NCBI RefSeq assembly: GCF_029051645.1
Contig: NZ_JAACFS010000020.1
Location: 58,165-122,164 of the forward strand
Direction of reading: 5' to 3'
DNA: 64,000 nt
Source of the DNA: Bradyrhizobium sp. CSA112
GTDB lineage: Bacteria > Pseudomonadota > Alphaproteobacteria > Rhizobiales > Xanthobacteraceae
The position numbers and the translations under genes are program-made. Positions 33,899-42,729 of the stretch are shown here, one piece after another. Numbering within the stretch: the stretch's first letter is position 1; each line of letters starts with the position of its first letter. The notes under the pieces are model-generated. The model was not told the DNA's origin. It worked only from the letters and a program-made list of their open reading frames with translations, and ran no database searches.

Positions 33899-34843
33899 CT
33901 ATCTCTTCAGGAACGCGATCAGGGCGGCGTTGACCTCTTCGGGCCGCTCCTGCTGGATCCAGTGGCCGGCTCCATCCAGAATGAGCTTTTGCCGCAAGTT
34001 CGGTAGCACGCGCTCCATCTCCTTGACCTGCTTGGCGCCGATCAGCCCGGTAATGACGCCATCCTTCGAACCCGCGATGAACAGGGAGGGTTGGTGGATT
34101 TGCGCGCCCTGCCACGGCGCGGTCAGCTCCCAATTGCGGTCGATGTTGCGATACCAGTTAAGCCCGCCGCGAAAGCCGGCCTGCTGGTAGACGGCTGCGA
34201 AATAGGCGAGGTCGGCCTCGGTTAGCCAGCCCGGCAATGGCCGATTCGGATCGGCGCCAGCGAGAAATCCCTTGCCCTCCGGAACAAATTGGTGGGCCGT
34301 CGGATCAGAGAACCCGCGCCCGGCCAGCACGATCCGCATTGTCGCGGCGACATCGCGCTCAAACTCGGCCTCCGCCACTCCCGGAGTCTGAAAATACTGC
34401 CAGTAGAAATTGGTGACGCCGTTTTGCCGCAAGGTTTCGAGCGGAAGACCGCGTCCGCGGGAAGGCGGCGGAACGCTCAGGCCGGCAACTTTGGTGAAGA
34501 CATCGGGGCGGAACATGGCTGCATGCCAGGCGACCGGCGCGCCCCAATCATGACCGACAATGACGGCCTGCTTTTCGCCAAGTGCCGCCACCAGTGCGAC
34601 CATGTCGCCGACATTGTGGAAAAGGGTGTAGGCGCCGACGTCGGGTGGTGCGCTCGTCCGGCCGAACCCGCGCATGTCGGGGGCGACGACATGGAAGCCG
34701 GCTTCCGCGATCGCGGGGATCTGGTGCCTCCAGGAATAGGATAGTTCGGGCCAGCCATGGCAGAGCAGCACCAGCGGACCCTGGCCTTGCTCAAGCACGA
34801 ACAGCTCCAATCCGTTGGCGGAAATAGTGCGTGAAGTTGGCAT
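33899..34843 (-). CDS. Alpha/beta hydrolase, epoxide-hydrolase-like
   Basis: A 314-residue alpha/beta hydrolase. The oxyanion motif is LLCHGWPELSYSWRHQIPAI (HGxP), the nucleophile elbow VIVGHDWGAPVAWHAAMF has Asp in the GHDWG context typical of epoxide hydrolases and haloalkane dehalogenases, and the catalytic His is in LDGAGHWIQQERPEEVNAAL. The lid has two Tyr candidates (NFYWQYFQTPG and GGLNWYRN), supporting an epoxide hydrolase. ATG 34843 is preceded by GGCGGAAA. The frame is open far beyond this start, antisense to dacC, and that part was ignored. Confidence 0.9.
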   Translation of the reverse strand: MPTSRTISANGLELFVLEQGQGPLVLLCHGWPELSYSWRHQIPAIAEAGFHVVAPDMRGFGRTSAPPDVGAYTLFHNVGDMVALVAALGEKQAVIVGHDWGAPVAWHAAMFRPDVFTKVAGLSVPPPSRGRGLPLETLRQNGVTNFYWQYFQTPGVAEAEFERDVAATMRIVLAGRGFSDPTAHQFVPEGKGFLAGADPNRPLPGWLTEADLAYFAAVYQQAGFRGGLNWYRNIDRNWELTAPWQGAQIHQPSLFIAGSKDGVITGLIGAKQVKEMERVLPNLRQKLILDGAGHWIQQERPEEVNAALIAFLKR

Positions 34844-35009
34844 CGCGTTTCCGCCCTGTTTTTCGTATCTTGTCGGGAAGTTGCAGCATCGGCACGATAC
34901 GTTCCTTCGTCCGGTGCCGCAATCCGACCGACACGGCGGCAAGTCCAAAAAACCTGTGTTGTTTGCGATACTTCCAACTGTTAAAACGCAGGGATTCAGG
35001 ACATCGCCG

Positions 35010-36272
35010 ATGGCAGCAGAGACTTCCGTTTCCCGCAAATTCGACGCCGCGGCCGTCATCCCATGGCGCGGCCTGATGGCGGCCGTCCTCGCGCTTGCGG
35101 TCGGTTGGGGCGGGATTGTGCACGCCGCCAACAACAGCGTGCAAGGCGCGCCTAAGAAGGAGGAGGGCGGATTCGACGGTGACGCGCCGACCGCGATCCT
35201 CGTCGAGGCCTCCAGCGGCAGCGTCCTGTTCGAAAAGAACGCCGACGAATTGCGGGCGCCGTCCAGCATGCTGAAGCTGATGACCGTCGAGGTAGCCTTC
35301 AACGCCATCAAGGAAGGCAAGATAAAGCCGACGGACGAATACCGGATCAGCGAGAACGCCTGGCGCAAGGGCGGCGCGCCGGCCGGCGGCTCGACCATGT
35401 TTGCCATTCTCAACAGCAAGGTATCGGTGGACGACCTGTTGAAGGGCGCGATCATCCAGAGCGGCAATGATTCCTGCATTGCGCTCGCCGAAGGCATGGC
35501 CGGCAACGAGCGGATCTTCGCCGCCGACTTCTTGACCAAGCGCGCCCGCGAGCTTGGCATGACCAAGTCGACATTCGGCAATTCCAGCGGACTGCCCGAT
35601 CCCGCCAACAAGATGACGGTGCGGGAACTGGCAAAACTCGCCCGCCACCTGATCCTGACCTATCCCGACATGTACAAATTGTTCGGTGAGAGGGAGTTCA
35701 CCTGGAACAAGATCCGGCAGCAGAACCGCAATCCGCTGTTGAACACGGTCAATGGCGCCGACGGGCTGAAGACCGGCTACACCAAGGAGGGCGGTTACGG
35801 CATGGTCGGGTCCGCCGTGCAGAACGACACCCGGCTGATTGTCGTGATCAACGGGCTCGAGGATGCCGACGATCGGGCCTCCGAGGCCAAGAAAATGCTG
35901 GAATGGGGTTTTCGCAATTTCGAGACGCGCACGCTGTTCGCGGCCAATCAACAGGTCGGCTATGCCAAGGTGTTCGGCGGCGAAAGCCGCTCGGTGAAAC
36001 TTGCAAGCCCCCAGCCGATCAAGGTGATGGTGCCGAAGAACGGCAATGAGAAACTGATCGCGCGCATCGTTTACAAGGGCCCGGTCCAGGCGCCAATCCA
36101 ATCCGGCCAGCCTGTCGGCGTCGTCAAGGTGTGGCGCGGCGCCAATATCGCCGTGGAGGCGCCGGTCTTTGCCGCGGAATCGATCGGCACCGGCTCGACC
36201 ATGCGTCGCGCGATCGACGGGGTCAGCGAGCTCGTCATCGGCATGTTCCGCGCGAGCGCAGAGAAGCTCTGA
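35010..36272 (+). CDS. dacC: D-alanyl-D-alanine carboxypeptidase (PBP5/DacC-like)
   Basis: A 420-residue periplasmic serine carboxypeptidase trimming peptidoglycan pentapeptides. The signal/anchor region is about residues 24-50 (MAAVLALAVGWGGIVHAANN). The penicillin-binding motifs are SxxK in RAPSSMLKLMTVEV, SxN in IIQSGNDSCIALAE and KTG in GLKTGYTKEGGYGMVG. A C-terminal PBP5-type domain (about residues 300-390) and an amphipathic end (GVSELVIGMFRASAEKL) for membrane attachment follow. I chose ATG 35010 over upstream starts lacking signal sequence. It is 2 bp from tmk, so co-transcribed. Confidence 0.93.
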   Translation: MAAETSVSRKFDAAAVIPWRGLMAAVLALAVGWGGIVHAANNSVQGAPKKEEGGFDGDAPTAILVEASSGSVLFEKNADELRAPSSMLKLMTVEVAFNAIKEGKIKPTDEYRISENAWRKGGAPAGGSTMFAILNSKVSVDDLLKGAIIQSGNDSCIALAEGMAGNERIFAADFLTKRARELGMTKSTFGNSSGLPDPANKMTVRELAKLARHLILTYPDMYKLFGEREFTWNKIRQQNRNPLLNTVNGADGLKTGYTKEGGYGMVGSAVQNDTRLIVVINGLEDADDRASEAKKMLEWGFRNFETRTLFAANQQVGYAKVFGGESRSVKLASPQPIKVMVPKNGNEKLIARIVYKGPVQAPIQSGQPVGVVKVWRGANIAVEAPVFAAESIGTGSTMRRAIDGVSELVIGMFRASAEKL

Positions 36273-36274
36273 GC

Positions 36275-36961
36275 ATGACCCAGGCAACGCTGCAGCGGCC
36301 TTCCGGACGCGGGAAGTTCATCACGTTTGAGGGGGGCGAGGGCTCCGGAAAGTCCACGCAGATCAAGAAGCTCGCCGAGCGTCTTGCGGCGGCAAAGCTG
36401 CGCGCCATCGTCACCCGCGAGCCCGGCGGCTCGCCGGGCGCCGAGATCATGCGGCATCTCGTGCTGTCGGGAATGGGCAAGCTGCTCGGACCGGAAGCGG
36501 AGACATTGCTGTTCGCGGCCGCCCGCGACGATCACGTTCGTACGGTGATCCAGCCCGCGCTCAGCCAGGGAACGTGGGTGCTATGCGACCGCTTCTCGGA
36601 TTCGACCCGCGCCTACCAGGGCAGTCTGGGGCAGGTCTCTCCCATCGTGCTCAACGCCATGCAGCGCGTCACCATCGGCGATCTCAAGCCGGACCTGACC
36701 ATCATTCTGGACATCCCCGTGGAAGTCGGCCTGCAGCGCGCCGCGGCTCGCCGCGGCAGCAGCGCGCCGGATCGTTTCGAGGCCGAAGATCTGAAATTTC
36801 ATCAGGACCTGCGCGATGCCTATCGGCAGATTGCCACTGAGGATCCGCAGCGCTGCGTGCTGATCGACGCCAATGCCGACGCCGATACGGTCGCTGCGCG
36901 CGTCTGGACTGCGCTGCGTGATCACCTGTTCACGATCCCGAGCACGATGGGTACGGCATGA
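36275..36961 (+). CDS. tmk: Thymidylate kinase
   Basis: A 228-residue dTMP kinase making dTDP. P-loop FITFEGGEGSGKSTQIKKLA, DRX-type motif VLCDRFSDSTRAYQG (Asp-Arg-Phe, substrate binding) and the lid region are visible; TREPGGSPGAEIMRHLVLSG is the conserved REPGG block. The lid contains the Arg-containing AAARRGSSAPDRFEAEDLKF. The start at 36275 is 2 bp after dacC and the stop overlaps holB by 4 bp. Confidence 0.96.
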   Translation: MTQATLQRPSGRGKFITFEGGEGSGKSTQIKKLAERLAAAKLRAIVTREPGGSPGAEIMRHLVLSGMGKLLGPEAETLLFAAARDDHVRTVIQPALSQGTWVLCDRFSDSTRAYQGSLGQVSPIVLNAMQRVTIGDLKPDLTIILDIPVEVGLQRAAARRGSSAPDRFEAEDLKFHQDLRDAYRQIATEDPQRCVLIDANADADTVAARVWTALRDHLFTIPSTMGTA

Positions 36962-37998
36962 GCGCACGCAAGACCGAGCAGGAGGTCGCGGTCAGGCATC
37001 CCCGCGAAACGGCCGATCTGTTCGGCCATCGCGAGGCCGAGACGGCGTTGCTGAATGCCTATCGCAGTGGGCGCATTCCGCATGCCTGGCTGATCGGTGG
37101 CTCACAGGGCATCGGCAAGGCGACGTTGGCCTATCGCATGGCCCGCTTCGTGCTCGCGAACCCCAAGCCCACGGCGCCTTCGGTGCAGCGCGCCGAGACG
37201 CTTGTGATCGATCCGGACGATCCCGTCGCGCGCCAGATCACCGCCGGCGCGCATGGCGGGCTGCTGGTGCTGGAGCGCGGCCTCAACGATCGTGGCGTGA
37301 TGCGGACCGTGATTACTGTCGACGAGACGCGAGAGACGATTTCGTTCTTCGGCTCGACCGCGGCGGTGGACGGCTGGCGGGTCTGCATCGTCGACACCGT
37401 CGACGAGCTCAATCCGAACGCCGCCAATGCGCTGCTCAAGATCCTCGAGGAGCCACCGCAACGATCGCTGTTCCTGCTCGTCAGCCATTCGCCGGCGCGG
37501 GCCTTGCCGACGATCTTGTCCCGCTGCCGCAAACTGCCGCTGCGGCCGCTGGCAACCGGCGACGTGATCCGCGCAGCGGCGCGGGCCGCTGACATCGCAT
37601 CCGATGATCCGGCTCTGTCGGAGGCTGCCGATGCCGCGGAGGGGAGTGTGTCTCGCGCGCTGACGCTGCTCGGCGGCGACGCGCTGAAGCTGCAGCAGCG
37701 GACTGCGGCGCTGCTGGCGACGCTGCCGCAGGTCGATCCGCGCGAGTTGCATGCGCTGGGCGATGCGCTGGGCACCAGCGACCGCGTGGCGCTAGCTGCT
37801 TTCATCGACGGCATCGATCGCTGGATCGGCGAAAAGCTGCGCGCTGGCGACGCCAACGCAAATCTGCCCCGCCTTGCACGGCTGGCGGAGGTATGGGAAA
37901 AGATTATCCGCGCCGCGCGCGACACCGAATCGTACAATCTGGAGCGAAAACCGCTGGTTTTCTCGGTGTTCGGGATGCTCGCGGAAGCAACCCGATAA
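36958..37998 (+). CDS. holB: DNA polymerase III delta-prime subunit
   Basis: A 346-residue AAA+ clamp-loader subunit. RIPHAWLIGGSQGIGKATLA (Walker A-like, degenerate as usual for delta-prime), VDTVDELNPNAANALLKILE (Walker B and sensor region) and the SRC motif PTILSRCRKLPLRPL are present. Delta-prime forms the fixed arm of the loader with gamma/tau and delta. ATG overlaps the tmk stop by 4 bp, giving tight coupling in the tmk-holB pair conserved in many bacteria. Confidence 0.94.
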   Translation: MSARKTEQEVAVRHPRETADLFGHREAETALLNAYRSGRIPHAWLIGGSQGIGKATLAYRMARFVLANPKPTAPSVQRAETLVIDPDDPVARQITAGAHGGLLVLERGLNDRGVMRTVITVDETRETISFFGSTAAVDGWRVCIVDTVDELNPNAANALLKILEEPPQRSLFLLVSHSPARALPTILSRCRKLPLRPLATGDVIRAAARAADIASDDPALSEAADAAEGSVSRALTLLGGDALKLQQRTAALLATLPQVDPRELHALGDALGTSDRVALAAFIDGIDRWIGEKLRAGDANANLPRLARLAEVWEKIIRAARDTESYNLERKPLVFSVFGMLAEATR

Positions 37999-38047
37999 CG
38001 CTCCGTCCAATAGTAATCCCGACAATCATTGAGTTGAGAAGGAATTC

Positions 38048-39985
38048 GTGGTGGCGAAGGCTGGAAAGAAAGCTTCGAAAAAGCGCAAGGCGAAGAAGGC
38101 TCGCAAGGCGCCGCCCACGCGCGCCAGCAAGAAGGCAGCGAAGAAGCGTGCGGCCAAGAAGAGTGCGACCAAGAGCAAGCGCGTCGTGAAGAAGGCCGGT
38201 AAGACTTCTAAGAAGGCTGCAAAGAAGGCCTCGAAGAAAGCTGCGAGGAAATCGACCAAAAAGGTTGCGAAGAAAACCGTCAAGAAATCAGCGAAGAAAT
38301 CCGCAACGAAGACGCCGATGAAGAAGCGCGCGGTACCGCCGCAAGAAACGAGTTCTGCGGTGCAGATCGCCTCCGTGGCAGAAAGTCCGAAGCCCGCCGC
38401 GCCACGCGCGAAGCCGGCTGCCCGACCAGCGGTGGCTGCCGAGCGCAACACCTATTTCATCACTACCGCGATCGCTTATCCGAACGGCATTCCGCATATC
38501 GGCCACGCCTATGAGGCGATCGCGACCGACGCACTGGCGCGGTTTCAGCGGCTGAACGGCAAGGACGTATTCTTCCTGACCGGCACTGACGAGCACGGCC
38601 TGAAGATGGTGCAGACCGCCGAGAGCGAAGGCATGGGCGTCGCGGAGCTCGCTGCGCGCAATGCCGGCCGATTCAAGGAGATGGACGAGCGGCTCAACGT
38701 GTCGTTCGACCGCTTCATCCGCACCACGGAGCCTGACCATCATCGTTCGGTCCAGGCGGTCTGGAATCGAATGCAGCAGAACGGCGACATCTATATCGAC
38801 GTCTATGCCGGCTGGTATTCGGTGCGCGACGAAGCCTATTACGCCGAGGAGGAAACTGTCCTCGGCGAGGACAATGTGCGCCGCGGCCCGCAGGGCTCGC
38901 CGGTCGAGTGGGTCGAGGAGAAGAGCTACTTCTTCAAGCTGTCGGCCTATCAGGACCGCCTGCTCGCGCTTTACGAGAACCAGCCTGATTTCATCGGGCC
39001 GGATTCGCGCCGCAACGAAGTCATTAGCTTCGTGAAGGGCGGCCTGAAGGATCTGTCGATCTCGCGCACGACGTTCGACTGGGGCGTCAAGGTGCCGAAC
39101 GATCCTGAACATGTAATGTATGTCTGGGTCGATGCGCTGACCAACTACATCACCGGGATCGGCTTTCCCGACGAGAGCGATCCGAACTGGCGCTACTGGC
39201 CGGCGGACGTACACGTCATCGGCAAGGACATCATCCGCTTCCACGCGGTGTATTGGCCGGCATTCCTGATGTCGGCGGGTATCCCCGTGCAGAAGCGGGT
39301 CTACGCGCACGGCTTCCTGTTCAGCAGGGGCGAGAAGATGTCGAAGTCGGTCGGCAATGTCGTCGACCCCTTCAACCTGGCCGACCTGTATGGCGTCGAC
39401 CAGATGCGCTATTTTTTCCTGCGCGAAGTGCCGTTCGGACAGGACGGCAGTTACAGCCATGAAGCCATCGTAGCGCGCATCAACGCCGATCTCGCCAACG
39501 ATCTCGGCAATCTGGCGCAGCGCTCGTTGTCGATGATCGCAAAACAACTCGGCGGCGTGCTGCCGGAGCCCGGCGAGTTCACCGACAATGACAGGGCGAT
39601 CCTGGCACAGGCGGATGGCATGCTGGAGGCCTCGCGTACCGCGATGGCGACGCAGCAGATCCATCAATGGCTCAATGCAGTGTGGGCCGTGGTGGCGGAA
39701 GCTAACCGCTATTTCGCGGGCGAGGCGCCGTGGGCGCTGGCCAAGACCGACCCGGCGCGCCAGAAAACCGTGCTGTACGTGACGGCGGAAGTGGTGCGGC
39801 AGGTCGCCATCCTGACCCAGCCGGCGATGCCGGACGCCTCGAGCAAGCTGCTGGATAGTCTCGGTATCCCCGATGACAAGGAGGCGCGCGACTTCGCGGC
39901 GCTTGCCACGCGGATCAAGGCGGGCACGACGTTGCCGCCGCCGGTCGGCGTTTTTCCGCGCTACGTCGAACCAAAGGTGGATTGA
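38048..39985 (+). CDS. metG: Methionyl-tRNA synthetase with histone-H1-like N-terminal extension
   Basis: A 645-residue MetRS. Residues 134-645 are the normal enzyme: HIGH is in YPNGIPHIGHAYEAIATDAL (residues about 150-153) and KMSKS in GEKMSKSVGNVVDPFN. Residues 1-133 are an added tail of KKA/KKS repeats (GKKASKKRKAKKARKA and so on), about 40% Lys, then an Ala/Pro linker. The tail resembles H1-like or AlgP-like C-terminal domains. It starts GTG 38048 (AAGGA upstream), 50 bp after holB. Zinc-binding Cys of the connective-peptide domain were not seen in the expected place, so this is the non-zinc MetRS type common in alphaproteobacteria. Confidence 0.9.
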   Translation: MVAKAGKKASKKRKAKKARKAPPTRASKKAAKKRAAKKSATKSKRVVKKAGKTSKKAAKKASKKAARKSTKKVAKKTVKKSAKKSATKTPMKKRAVPPQETSSAVQIASVAESPKPAAPRAKPAARPAVAAERNTYFITTAIAYPNGIPHIGHAYEAIATDALARFQRLNGKDVFFLTGTDEHGLKMVQTAESEGMGVAELAARNAGRFKEMDERLNVSFDRFIRTTEPDHHRSVQAVWNRMQQNGDIYIDVYAGWYSVRDEAYYAEEETVLGEDNVRRGPQGSPVEWVEEKSYFFKLSAYQDRLLALYENQPDFIGPDSRRNEVISFVKGGLKDLSISRTTFDWGVKVPNDPEHVMYVWVDALTNYITGIGFPDESDPNWRYWPADVHVIGKDIIRFHAVYWPAFLMSAGIPVQKRVYAHGFLFSRGEKMSKSVGNVVDPFNLADLYGVDQMRYFFLREVPFGQDGSYSHEAIVARINADLANDLGNLAQRSLSMIAKQLGGVLPEPGEFTDNDRAILAQADGMLEASRTAMATQQIHQWLNAVWAVVAEANRYFAGEAPWALAKTDPARQKTVLYVTAEVVRQVAILTQPAMPDASSKLLDSLGIPDDKEARDFAALATRIKAGTTLPPPVGVFPRYVEPKVD

Positions 39986-39999
39986 GCCGTTTGCAAGCC

Positions 40000-40791
40000 A
40001 TGCTCGTCGACAGCCACTGCCATCTCGACTTTCCGGATTTTGCCGAAGATCTCGACGCCATCGTCGCGCGCGCCGAGACGGCGGGGATCGGCCGTATCGT
40101 CACCATCTCGACCCGGGTCAAGCGGCTCGGCGGGCTGCTCGCCATCGCCGAACGGTTTTCCAATGTCTATTGCTCGGTCGGCACCCATCCGCATCAGGCC
40201 GATGAGGAAGACGGCATTCCCGCGAGCGAGTTGATCGAGCTGACGAAGCATCCGAAGGTCGTGGCGCTGGGAGAGGCGGGGCTGGATTATTTCTATCAGC
40301 ACGGCTCCCGCGAAGCGCAGGAGCGCGGCTTTCGCGCGCATATCGCAGCCGCCCGCGCCACCGGCCTGCCGCTGGTGATCCATACCCGCGAAGCTGACGA
40401 GGACTGCGGCCGCATTCTCGAAGACGAGGTGGCTAAGGGACCGTTCCGCGCAGTGCTGCATTGCTACACCGGCGGGCGCGAACTGGCGATGAAGGCGATC
40501 AGTCTGGGCCTGTCGATCTCGTTCACGGGCATTTTGACGTTCAAGAAGTCGGAAGCCTTGCGCGAGCTCGCCGCCGAGCTCCCGGCCGACCGCATCATGG
40601 TCGAAACCGACTCGCCATATCTGGCGCCCGGCAAGTTTCGCGGCAAGCGCAACGAGCCGTCCTACGTGGTCGAAGTCGCCAAGGTGCTGGCGGAGACGCG
40701 CGGCGTCTCCCTGGAAGAGATTTCGCGGCAGACGACGGAGAATTTCTTTCGTCTATTCTCCAAGGTACCGGCGCCGAAGGCCGCCGCATGA
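40000..40791 (+). CDS. tatD: TatD family metal-dependent hydrolase
   Basis: A 263-residue TIM-barrel hydrolase (DNase/deoxyribonuclease TatD or YcfH type). The metal site starts MLVDSHCHLDFPDF with HxH, then SVGTHPHQADE, a conserved Glu in VALGEAGLDYFY, H in LVIHTREADEDC and the C-terminal Asp in MVETDSPYLAPG. I use ATG 40000; TTG 39982, which overlaps the metG stop, is a possible alternative. It lies between metG and the MBL hydrolase (4-bp overlap), the order seen in many alphaproteobacteria. Confidence 0.93.
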   Translation: MLVDSHCHLDFPDFAEDLDAIVARAETAGIGRIVTISTRVKRLGGLLAIAERFSNVYCSVGTHPHQADEEDGIPASELIELTKHPKVVALGEAGLDYFYQHGSREAQERGFRAHIAAARATGLPLVIHTREADEDCGRILEDEVAKGPFRAVLHCYTGGRELAMKAISLGLSISFTGILTFKKSEALRELAAELPADRIMVETDSPYLAPGKFRGKRNEPSYVVEVAKVLAETRGVSLEEISRQTTENFFRLFSKVPAPKAAA

Positions 40792-41591
40792 CAGTGACGC
40801 TGACGATCCTCGGCTGCGGTTCCTCGGCCGGCGTACCGCGCCCGGCACTCGGCTGGGGCGCCTGCGATCCCAACAATCCGAAGAACCGCCGCCGCCGCTG
40901 CTCGCTGCTGGTCGAGCGCAACGGCGCGCACGGCACCACGCGGATCGTGATCGATACCTCGCCCGACCTGCGCGAGCAGTTGATCGAGGCCAAGGTCGAT
41001 CACATCGATGCGGTGTTCCTGACCCATGAGCACGCCGACCAGACCCACGGCATCGACGATCTGCGTTCGGTCGTGCTGCACCAGCGCCGGCGCATTCCAG
41101 TCTACTTCAACCAATCGACCGCGAAAGACATCATGGCGCGCTTCTCCTACTGCTTCGTCGCGCCTGAAGGCAGCGATTATCCGCCGATCCTGACGCGTCA
41201 TTCGATTGAAGCGGGCGAGAGTCATGAGACCGAAGGCAAGGGCGGGCCGGTGAAGCTTTCCGCTTTCCTGGTTCACCACGGCAGGATTCCCGCGCTCGGC
41301 TTCCGCATCGGTAACGCCGCCTACACGCCCGACCTCCACGACATTCCCGAGGAGAGCTGGGCGGCGCTGGAAAACCTCGACCTCTGGATCGTCGACGGGC
41401 TGCGCTATGCCGGTCACCCCAGCCACTTCAGCGTCAACGACGCACTTTCATGGATCGAGCGCTTCAAGCCGAAGCGCGCCGTCATTACCAACATGCATTC
41501 CGACCTCGATTACGAGGTATTGCGCCAGAGCCTGCCGCCGGGCGTGATCCCGGCCTATGACGGTATGCGGCTGGAGCTCGATAGAAATTGA
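40788..41591 (+). CDS. MBL-fold metallo-hydrolase (PhnP-like)
   Basis: A 267-residue metallo-beta-lactamase-fold enzyme. It begins MTVTLTILGCGSSAGVPRPA and has the metal motif DAVFLTHEHADQTHGIDDLR (HxHxDH); later His ligands are in VHHGRIPALGFRI and HPSHFSVNDAL, and NMHSDLDYEVL is at the C-terminus. The LGCGSS(A/S)GVP N-terminus is typical of the PhnP/RNase Z-like phosphodiesterase group. ATG overlaps the tatD stop. The substrate is probably a cyclic phosphodiester or nucleic acid fragment. Confidence 0.9.
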   Translation: MTVTLTILGCGSSAGVPRPALGWGACDPNNPKNRRRRCSLLVERNGAHGTTRIVIDTSPDLREQLIEAKVDHIDAVFLTHEHADQTHGIDDLRSVVLHQRRRIPVYFNQSTAKDIMARFSYCFVAPEGSDYPPILTRHSIEAGESHETEGKGGPVKLSAFLVHHGRIPALGFRIGNAAYTPDLHDIPEESWAALENLDLWIVDGLRYAGHPSHFSVNDALSWIERFKPKRAVITNMHSDLDYEVLRQSLPPGVIPAYDGMRLELDRN

Positions 41592-41646
41592 GCTGTCATA
41601 GGGTGGGCGAACCAACCCTATCGGCAGTAAAGTCGATTGGCGCACG

Positions 41647-42729
41647 CTACGAAGTCGCGATGTCCGGGAGCGTGAGTGGGAGTCCAAAGGACTGAAACAA
41701 ACGCGTGCCAGCGGGTTCATAGAACAGCGTCAATCTGGAAATCATATCATGCTCGAGGACGAGCACCTGAACAGAGTGTGGGGTCCACGGCGCATCCGCG
41801 CTCTTGCGGGCATAGGCTGCGAAGGCGGGCTGTCCATTGGCCGCCGTCGGTATCAGACGATAGCCGTCATACGCCTTCCAGGCCCACGAAAAGAAGCTGC
41901 GGATCGCTTCGCGTCCCGCATACCATTGCGGCAGCGGCGGCATGGTGTAGGTCGCATCCGCCTTGAGGAGAGCGACAAAGCCATCGACATCGAGCGCTTC
42001 CCAGGCCCGCAAATAACGGCCGAGCAACTTTTGCTGCGCTTGATTTGGCCGAGGGGCGACCGGCGGTCGGCCTTCGGGATAGCGTTTGGCAAGCGTCTCA
42101 CGCGCTCGCTGCAGAACGCTGTTGATCGAAGCGGTCGAACCGTCGAGTAATGCCGCCGCCTCCATGGCGGACCAGCCGAGCACGTCGCACAGCAACAGCA
42201 CGGCGCGCTGGCGCGGCGGCAACTCCTGAATGGCAGCGACAAAGGCCAGCTGCACCGCTTCGCGAGACGCATAACGCGCCTCCGGATTCGGCGCGTCATC
42301 GACGATCCCTTCGAGGTTCGAATCCGGATAAGGTTCGAGCCACGCGACATCCATTGCCGGTGTGCCGTTCGGCATCCCTGCGGCAGCGGGTAGCCGCTGA
42401 TCGGGCAGAAAGCGCTGCACGCTCTTGCGACTGGCGAGCGCATTAAGGCAGGCGTTGGTCGCGATCCGGTAGAGCCACGCGCGAAACGATCCGCGTGCCT
42501 CAAAACTGCTGAAGTTGCGCCAGGCGCGCAAGAAGGTCTCCTGCACGAGATCCTCGGCTTCGTGCACGGACCCAAGCATGCGGTAGCAATGCAATTTGAG
42601 TTCACGGCGGAACGGCTCGGCGAGCCGTTCAAACGCCTGATTTGGGGTTTGCTCTGGAGGTATTGGTTCCACCGCGGTCATGGCCATCGATATTGGGCGT
42701 CCGGCCGCTCTCTTCAACGGTTTTGTCAT
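41647..42729 (-). CDS. ECF sigma factor with C-terminal SnoaL-like domain
   Basis: A 360-residue sigma-70 family factor. Region 2 is in ELKLHCYRMLGSVHEAEDLV, then QETFLRAWRNFSSFEARGSF; region 4 is VQLAFVAAIQELPPRQRAVL, then GSTASINSVLQRARETLAKR. The C-terminal about 125 residues (RYLRAWEALDVDGFVALLKA) are a SnoaL/NTF2-like domain, known in SigJ/SigG-type and ECF41-type sigma factors to control activity in place of an anti-sigma factor. ATG overlaps the upstream SDR stop by 4 bp, so SDR and sigma factor are co-expressed. The shared 26-bp element upstream of two SDR genes may be its target. Confidence 0.88.
   Translation of the reverse strand: MTKPLKRAAGRPISMAMTAVEPIPPEQTPNQAFERLAEPFRRELKLHCYRMLGSVHEAEDLVQETFLRAWRNFSSFEARGSFRAWLYRIATNACLNALASRKSVQRFLPDQRLPAAAGMPNGTPAMDVAWLEPYPDSNLEGIVDDAPNPEARYASREAVQLAFVAAIQELPPRQRAVLLLCDVLGWSAMEAAALLDGSTASINSVLQRARETLAKRYPEGRPPVAPRPNQAQQKLLGRYLRAWEALDVDGFVALLKADATYTMPPLPQWYAGREAIRSFFSWAWKAYDGYRLIPTAANGQPAFAAYARKSADAPWTPHSVQVLVLEHDMISRLTLFYEPAGTRLFQSFGLPLTLPDIATS

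Noticed and set aside
34844..35611. N-terminal extension of the epoxide-hydrolase-like gene
   Set aside because: The extra 250 residues are antisense to dacC; family similarity begins only at 34843.
34791..36287. Long minus-strand frame (498 codons) opposite dacC
   Set aside because: The plus strand has all penicillin-binding motifs; the antisense product is His/Arg-rich without motifs.
38288..39667. Minus-strand frame (459 codons) opposite metG
   Set aside because: No ribosome binding site or domain; the metG frame carries HIGH and KMSKS.
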